NCBI RefSeq assembly: GCF_004211145.1
Contig: NZ_SEBS01000003.1
Coordinates: 62,001-126,000, forward strand
Source: Flavobacterium sp.
Lineage (GTDB): Bacteria; Bacteroidota; Bacteroidia; Flavobacteriales; Flavobacteriaceae
Direction of reading: 5' to 3'
DNA: 64,000 bases
Position 1 is the first letter of the stretch, and each line of letters begins with the position of its first letter. Shown piece after piece: positions 59,080 through 64,000 of the stretch. The notes beneath the pieces are model-generated. The model was not told the DNA's origin, did not search any database, and saw nothing but the letters and a program-made list of their open reading frames with translations. Both the position numbers and the translations under genes were made by a program.

Positions 59080-59538
59080 TTAATGATCGTGGTGACGACC
59101 GTGTGATTTCCTATGACTTTTCTTGTAATAGTTCTTGTGATGTCCCGGATGGTGACGATCGGCTACGTAGGCGACGCGTCTTGGGGCATAATGCGGTCTG
59201 GCGTAACGCGTCTTGTAGACGTTGTGGCGTTGGTAAGGCGCATATCCACGGTAATCCGTCAAACAAACCGTGCGTCCGCGGTTCAGGTTGTAATAACCGT
59301 ATGAGGCGGGAAGATGCCTTGCGCGAACCCAACCGCCGCCACCGTAGTAGATGAACTGTGCAGCCGGCCTGTCGTAATAGACTTGTATATCGGGCAAATA
59401 ATAAAATTGTGCTGAAGGAACCGGAGCCGCGATCCAAGCGGGAGCCGGGGCATTGATGTTTACACTTACTGAAACCTGTGCGTTTGCAAAGGCAGTTGTC
59501 AACAATATTCCGAGGGTTAAAATTTTGAAGGTTTTCAT
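59080..59538 (-). CDS. Secreted hypothetical, YYxPxLxxYxD family, His-rich tail (paralog 1)
   Basis: Signal peptide; FYYLPDIQVYYDRPAAQFIYYGGGGWVRARHLP. Confidence 0.75.
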   Translation of the reverse strand: MKTFKILTLGILLTTAFANAQVSVSVNINAPAPAWIAAPVPSAQFYYLPDIQVYYDRPAAQFIYYGGGGWVRARHLPASYGYYNLNRGRTVCLTDYRGYAPYQRHNVYKTRYARPHYAPRRVAYVADRHHPGHHKNYYKKSHRKSHGRHHDH

Positions 59539-59652
59539 GACGTAACGTTTTAGGTTAATGTTACGCTCGGCCTTTCAACTTTGATGCCAATCGGTGGCTG
59601 CAAAAAATTAAAAATGCTATTATCATTGATTTTCAGTATCTTAAAAATGAAT

Positions 59653-60033
59653 TTAATTCACCGATGCTGTTGCCGTACGCGATTTTTTCAATGAATTGTA
59701 AGGATATTTTTTCTTGTGCGAAGCGAAGAATTGGGTCACATCCTCGTCGTCGTAATCTTCGATCGGCGTATTCACTTTGTTGTACAATCCGTATCCGCGA
59801 TATCCGCTCGGAATTTCAGGAGCCGACGTCCATTCGCCTTTGTCCCTGAAAATGTAAACTGATTTTTGTTTGTCGAAATATGCTTCGAGGTTCGGATAAT
59901 AGTAATATCGGATCCTACAGTTGGTGGAGTTGTCGAACGCCAAATCAGTGACCGGTCGTTCGGTTTGCGAAAATACTGACTGGCAAACCACTAGCAGGAA
60001 TAAGCTGAGCATGTTTTTCAGATTTTTCATCAC
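59653..60033 (-). CDS. Secreted hypothetical, same family (paralog 2)
   Basis: RYYYYPNLEAYFDKQKSVYIFRDKGEWTSAPEIPSGYRGY. Confidence 0.75.
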   Translation of the reverse strand: MMKNLKNMLSLFLLVVCQSVFSQTERPVTDLAFDNSTNCRIRYYYYPNLEAYFDKQKSVYIFRDKGEWTSAPEIPSGYRGYGLYNKVNTPIEDYDDEDVTQFFASHKKKYPYNSLKKSRTATASVN

Positions 60034-60168
60034 GTTTGAATATTAGTTTTTGTATTTCGTCGGTAAATATATTTAGAAATATCGATTAAATACATAAAAT
60101 ATCGACGAAATACACAAAAGGTGTCTATTTTGTAAGTTAAAGATTATGTTATGAAATTATAAAGCATA

Positions 60169-60196
60169 AAAAAACAGGACCGAAATCCTGTTTTTT
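60169..60196 (-). terminator. Terminator-like hairpin
   Basis: AAAACAGGACCGAAATCCTGTTTTTT. Confidence 0.75.
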
Positions 60197-60216
60197 GCTT
60201 TTGGTGGTATGTGGTA

Positions 60217-60651
60217 TTAATTGAAAGCCAATGTGCTGTCGTCCTTTTTGGCTTGTTTGGCATCGGCGGTCTGCGGTTGGCGTTTCGCCGAGTAGTTTGC
60301 CGGGTATTCTTTCATGTGTTCCTGGATCAATTCGTATGGTTCGTCTCCGTTATATTCGATTGGAACGCGTTTTCCGTTCGAAACTGAATAACCGCGTAAT
60401 GCATTCGGCAATTTTGCGCTTTCGATCCAGTCTTTTCCGTCGCGGCTGTATATATAGGTAGAAGTTTCACGATCGAAATATGCTTGCAAATTTGGATAGT
60501 AAAAGTAACGCACGTTCAACAAATCAACGTCTGACGTCTTCATCAAACCTTCAAGTTCCTGAGCGACATCGGCGTTTGTCGAATATTGTGCTTTTGTGAT
60601 ATTGGTGCCTAACAAGATCAAGGCGATAGCGAAGTAAGATATAGTTTTCAT
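60217..60651 (-). CDS. Secreted hypothetical, same family (paralog 3)
   Basis: RYFYYPNLQAYFDRETSTYIYSRDGKDWIESAKLPNALRGY. Confidence 0.75.
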   Translation of the reverse strand: MKTISYFAIALILLGTNITKAQYSTNADVAQELEGLMKTSDVDLLNVRYFYYPNLQAYFDRETSTYIYSRDGKDWIESAKLPNALRGYSVSNGKRVPIEYNGDEPYELIQEHMKEYPANYSAKRQPQTADAKQAKKDDSTLAFN

Positions 60652-60833
60652 AGTAGTTTCTTTTAGATTACATTACAAAGTAACGACACTGCCCAAACTA
60701 TTTTCTTACAGCAATACAACCCATATTTATAGGGTTATTAGGCTTTTTTGCCCGATTTTTCACGGTTACCATGTTTATTTACACGATTGTCAGATATTGG
60801 ACAATCCACACATTCATCAACTTCATAAAAACA

Positions 60834-60862
60834 AAAAAGGAGCGTCAAATTGCGCTCCTTGT
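60834..60862 (-). terminator. Terminator-like hairpin
   Basis: AAGGAGCGtcaaattgCGCTCCTT. Confidence 0.75.
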
Positions 60863-60880
60863 TCATACTTTTTATTAAGT

Positions 60881-61075
60881 CTACGATTCATCCTTTGTAG
60901 CCTTAACGAGTCCGATTCCCGAAATGAAAAAGATAAGTCCGAGAATACCGTAAATTGCCAACGCCTTCACGTCGCGCATTGCCCCGCCCGTATTCATAAA
61001 TACGTATGCCGCGTAAATTAACGCGATGATTCCTAAAACGGTAAGCACTGATCCAAAAATTCGTTTGATGTTCAT
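60881..61075 (-). CDS. Small two-TM membrane protein
   Basis: MNIKRIFGSVLTVLGIIALIYAAYVFMNTGG...YGILGLIFFISGIGLVKATKDES. Confidence 0.75.
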   Translation of the reverse strand: MNIKRIFGSVLTVLGIIALIYAAYVFMNTGGAMRDVKALAIYGILGLIFFISGIGLVKATKDES

Positions 61076-61160
61076 GGTTGTGTTTTTTTATGGATATAAA
61101 GTTGCAGAAATGTACTGACCGAACCATTACAGGATTACACAATTGGATTGCAGCATTTCG

Positions 61161-62996
61161 TTACTCGTATAAGACCGTGCGAGGTTTGGCGAGTTCGAAA
61201 TCCATGAAGCCGAAATCGTCGGTGCTGAAGGTGTTGGTTTTGAACGCTCCGCCGCCGCCTTCAGGCATTGTCGGGAAATATGACATCGAAAGCTGAAATG
61301 TACTGAAAACCAAAAAGTCGTTACTGATCAAAACACCTAAACCGATCTGTGAATACGCTTTGCTTTTTTCAAACCCGTACTGCGCGTTCCCCAACATCCC
61401 GATACTGTAACTGAAATAAGGGTTCAATCGAAATCCTATGAAATCCCAAGGCGCGTACGACTGCGTTTGTGCCGTTACGAGCCATTTTTTGGTTCCGAAT
61501 AACGTCCGACTGTCCAATCCCTGGATTCCCGCGCGGTCCTTAAGTGTCATCATATCGCCCCACGAGGGTTCGCGATGATTCCCTATGACGACGTTGCCCT
61601 TTATGAACTGCCGGAATTTCCACTTTCCGGTTTCATAAAGATTAGTGAAGTAGCTGAACTGGAACGAAACGGCGTTCTGCTGGCTTTGTCCATCATTATA
61701 ATAGGTGCCGTATTCGAGGTTCGCGGCCAGATAGCCCCAGCTGTAATATTTTCCCGATGTGATGCGCGCCCCGAAATACGGCCGCAAAATATCGCGTTTT
61801 CGCTGCATTCCTCCCGTAACCCCGAATGCTTTCCCGACCGGAACGTCTTCGATGATACCAAAGTTGAACAGATACCGATCCTCGACGAACTGTCTCGAGG
61901 AAACCCCGACTCCGATAAGGTAGTTGCGTTCGGTCGAATAAAAATTAATCGTATCGTACGGAACCGCCGGAGATTCCACGTAATTGAGTTTGTAATAACG
62001 AGCCGACGTGATCAGGCGCGTCGTACGTTCATCTTCTGACGGACCCTTGAAAATCCGGATCGCGTGACCGCCCCAAATGTCGGTTGTATTCGTCTTGAAA
62101 TTCTGCCATGCGAATTGATTGTTGGCATTGGGCAACGTATCGGTTCGGAAGCGCTGGTCGAAATAAATTCCACCTGCCCAACGCGTATACGGCGAGAAGA
62201 ACGGTCGCTCGAAATTTACGCTCTTCAAATAATTGTTCCTGAGATCGAGTTGGTAGGCGAGTGTCGTCCTGACATACGTATTCATGATGTTCGGAACCGT
62301 GTATTTCGCATAATAGGCGTCGTCTCCGTCTGAAAAATCTTTTACGTAACGCTGTTCGACCTGATGTCCGACGCCCAGAAAGTTTCGTTCGGTCAGCTCA
62401 TAATCGGTTCTCGCTCCCGAGGCCGAAAAGTCGGGGATAAGGCTCCATGAATCCAACTCGCGTATCTCGATGTCGATGGAATCGGGAGAAGAAGTCGCAA
62501 TTGGTGTAATCTGCACGCGCCTCACGTAACGCTGCGCACGGATCAGACGTTCGGATTCCTTGACGAGCAGCGAATCGAGCGGTTTATTCTTTTTGATCAG
62601 GATAAGATTCAGGATCGTGAGCCGCTTGCTTTTTAAGTGGAATCTATTTCCGACTTCGGCCAATCGTTTCCGCGGTTTTTGCGCGGTATCCGATTCCGAA
62701 TATCCGAACGGATCAAGCGTCACCACATCGATCTTGCGAACGATCTTCCCTTGATAGTCCATAAATCGCCGCGTTTGTGCCTTGCGTCGTGCCTTAAGTT
62801 TCTTTGGAGTAAGCGGTTCGAAGATCAGGCCGTGCATGAACGAGGTCCATTTGCGCTTCTTGGAATATTTTTCGATTCGCTTATAAATCGCGGCCGAATC
62901 TTTTTTTGCCTCGGTTTCGGTGCTTTGCGAAAAAACGAATTGGCAACACAAGGTCGCCAATACTATATAAAAAAGGTGTTTTTTCGAAAAGGACAT
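61161..62996 (-). CDS. BamA/TamA-like outer membrane protein
   Basis: Signal peptide; POTRA-like IRELDSWSLIPDFSASGARTDYELTERNFLGVGHQVEQRY; beta-barrel-like C-terminal half. Confidence 0.75.
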   Translation of the reverse strand: MSFSKKHLFYIVLATLCCQFVFSQSTETEAKKDSAAIYKRIEKYSKKRKWTSFMHGLIFEPLTPKKLKARRKAQTRRFMDYQGKIVRKIDVVTLDPFGYSESDTAQKPRKRLAEVGNRFHLKSKRLTILNLILIKKNKPLDSLLVKESERLIRAQRYVRRVQITPIATSSPDSIDIEIRELDSWSLIPDFSASGARTDYELTERNFLGVGHQVEQRYVKDFSDGDDAYYAKYTVPNIMNTYVRTTLAYQLDLRNNYLKSVNFERPFFSPYTRWAGGIYFDQRFRTDTLPNANNQFAWQNFKTNTTDIWGGHAIRIFKGPSEDERTTRLITSARYYKLNYVESPAVPYDTINFYSTERNYLIGVGVSSRQFVEDRYLFNFGIIEDVPVGKAFGVTGGMQRKRDILRPYFGARITSGKYYSWGYLAANLEYGTYYNDGQSQQNAVSFQFSYFTNLYETGKWKFRQFIKGNVVIGNHREPSWGDMMTLKDRAGIQGLDSRTLFGTKKWLVTAQTQSYAPWDFIGFRLNPYFSYSIGMLGNAQYGFEKSKAYSQIGLGVLISNDFLVFSTFQLSMSYFPTMPEGGGGAFKTNTFSTDDFGFMDFELAKPRTVLYE

Positions 62997-63042
62997 CTAC
63001 AAAAATAGCGGTAAGTGGTTCGTTATAGGCATACCGCAGCGG

Positions 63043-63432
63043 TTATTTTCCAATTTTCAATTTCTTGAGCCATTTAGATAGCAACGGCGCGCCTTTGTCC
63101 TTTAGCACATCGGTGCTCTTGAAAGCAAGGCTTGTGGCTCCCGTTTGTGCGATGGTTCCGACGACTTTGCGTATCATTCCCGGAGAAGAACCCAAAAATA
63201 ATTTGCGCGTCAAGAAACCTGCGCCAAGCGATAAAATTCCTTTCAATGCGCCTGATTTCACATCAGATGACGTAAACAAATCCTTTACGCCGTCTTTTAA
63301 AATTGTCAACGGATTCAAGTTTTTACGAGTATAATCCCATTGATCGCGCAGCGCGATAGCTTCACCGTTTTTTCGTTGTTCGAGTTCTATTATGGCCTGC
63401 TGCAGCGAGGCGTCGTTTCTAATTACCTGCAT
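63043..63432 (-). CDS. Hypothetical protein next to holin-like and YtxH-like genes
   Basis: MQVIRNDASLQQAIIELEQRKNGEAIALRDQWDYTRKNLNPLTILKDGVKDLF. Confidence 0.7.
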   Translation of the reverse strand: MQVIRNDASLQQAIIELEQRKNGEAIALRDQWDYTRKNLNPLTILKDGVKDLFTSSDVKSGALKGILSLGAGFLTRKLFLGSSPGMIRKVVGTIAQTGATSLAFKSTDVLKDKGAPLLSKWLKKLKIGK

Positions 63433-63781
63433 GTTTCTTCTCTTTAAAGATTTCGTGTACGATGTAATTATTGAAGAAGACCTCAAGCACGCGCTTTTTG
63501 GTCGCCACTAAAATAATCGCGAGCAATGCGTAAAATCCGGCCACGATGAAAAATCCGTAATACAATTTTCCTAGTAGCTCACCGATCCAAAGCGATGCAC
63601 CGATCGACAAAATAATGACGAGGAAAGTAATAATGACCCCGATGACGATGCCCGAAGCAACCGACGAAAACACATCGGTAGTCTTATCAATCGCTTTGAG
63701 CTTGTAAAGTTCGATGTTCGTCTTGGCGTACGTTTCGGCCTTGTCGATCAATTCCTGGATCATTACTACTTTCTCTTTCAT
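63419..63781 (-). CDS. Phage-holin-family-like membrane protein
   Basis: ELIDKAETYAKTNIELYKLKAIDKTTDVFSSVASGIVIGVIITFLVIILSIGASLWIGELLGKLYYGFF. Confidence 0.8.
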   Translation of the reverse strand: MKEKVVMIQELIDKAETYAKTNIELYKLKAIDKTTDVFSSVASGIVIGVIITFLVIILSIGASLWIGELLGKLYYGFFIVAGFYALLAIILVATKKRVLEVFFNNYIVHEIFKEKKHAGN

Positions 63782-63796
63782 GTTTGGTGTTTTTGG

Positions 63797-64000
63797 TTAG
63801 CTTAAGGTTGTTTTCACGTCCTCGGCCAATTGCTTTCCGTCGCGATAATACTGTTCTTCCTTTTGCTGAGCGGCGTCGAGTTTTGAGGTAATCGAATCGA
63901 TCGCGCCGTTGTATTTGTTTTTGAGATCGTCAAGGTAACCGTTTCCTTTGTCGGTAATTTTTTGTCTTGTGGCCGAACCTTTATCAGGTGCGAACAAAAT
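63797..64000 (-). CDS. YtxH domain-containing protein (truncated at window edge)
   Basis: LFAPDKGSATRQKITDKGNGYLDDLKNKYNGAIDSITSKLD. Confidence 0.8.
   Translation of the reverse strand: MLFAPDKGSATRQKITDKGNGYLDDLKNKYNGAIDSITSKLDAAQQKEEQYYRDGKQLAEDVKTTLS

Noticed and set aside
63043-64000. Prophage remnant suggested by the holin-like gene
   Set aside because: The holin-like, YtxH-like and hypothetical trio is a commonly seen chromosomal envelope/stress cluster; no other phage genes present

Overview
This is a 64 kb stretch of a Bacteroidota chromosome, most likely Flavobacteriaceae. The assignment is inferred from gene content and TAnnTTTG-type -7 promoter boxes; no search was run. Most of it is housekeeping and envelope gene content: a TolC/RND/MFP efflux operon, recG, M1 peptidase, patatin, UvrD-type helicase, glyA, fahA, miaE, a Sua5-type protein, tcdA, LytS/LytTR, BlaI/M56, a photolyase operon, a PIG-L/Na+ symporter operon, a BamA-like OMP, and one tRNA-Arg(ACG). 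The unusual content is intergenic. Many spacers carry 7-mer or 8-mer short-period repeats with different unit sequences but similar behaviour. Two expanded arrays stand out: nine ~124-bp units between a divergent MFS gene and a DUF1684 gene, and four ~290-340-bp composite units upstream of the uvrD-type helicase. A recurrent anchor (GGAAGACA-N-ATTCAAATcAAC followed by AAATCAAC octads) and recurrent GCGAAGC-type DNA mini-hairpin cores link several of these places. I also found two small ORFs below the supplied track's cutoff: 41494-41643 (49 aa) and 56377-56484 (35 aa, translationally coupled between PIG-L and symporter genes). A promoter at ~45.9 kb has two 16-bp dyads flanking its -33 element and looks leaderless. 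No CRISPR array, rRNA, prophage or IS transposase was seen.
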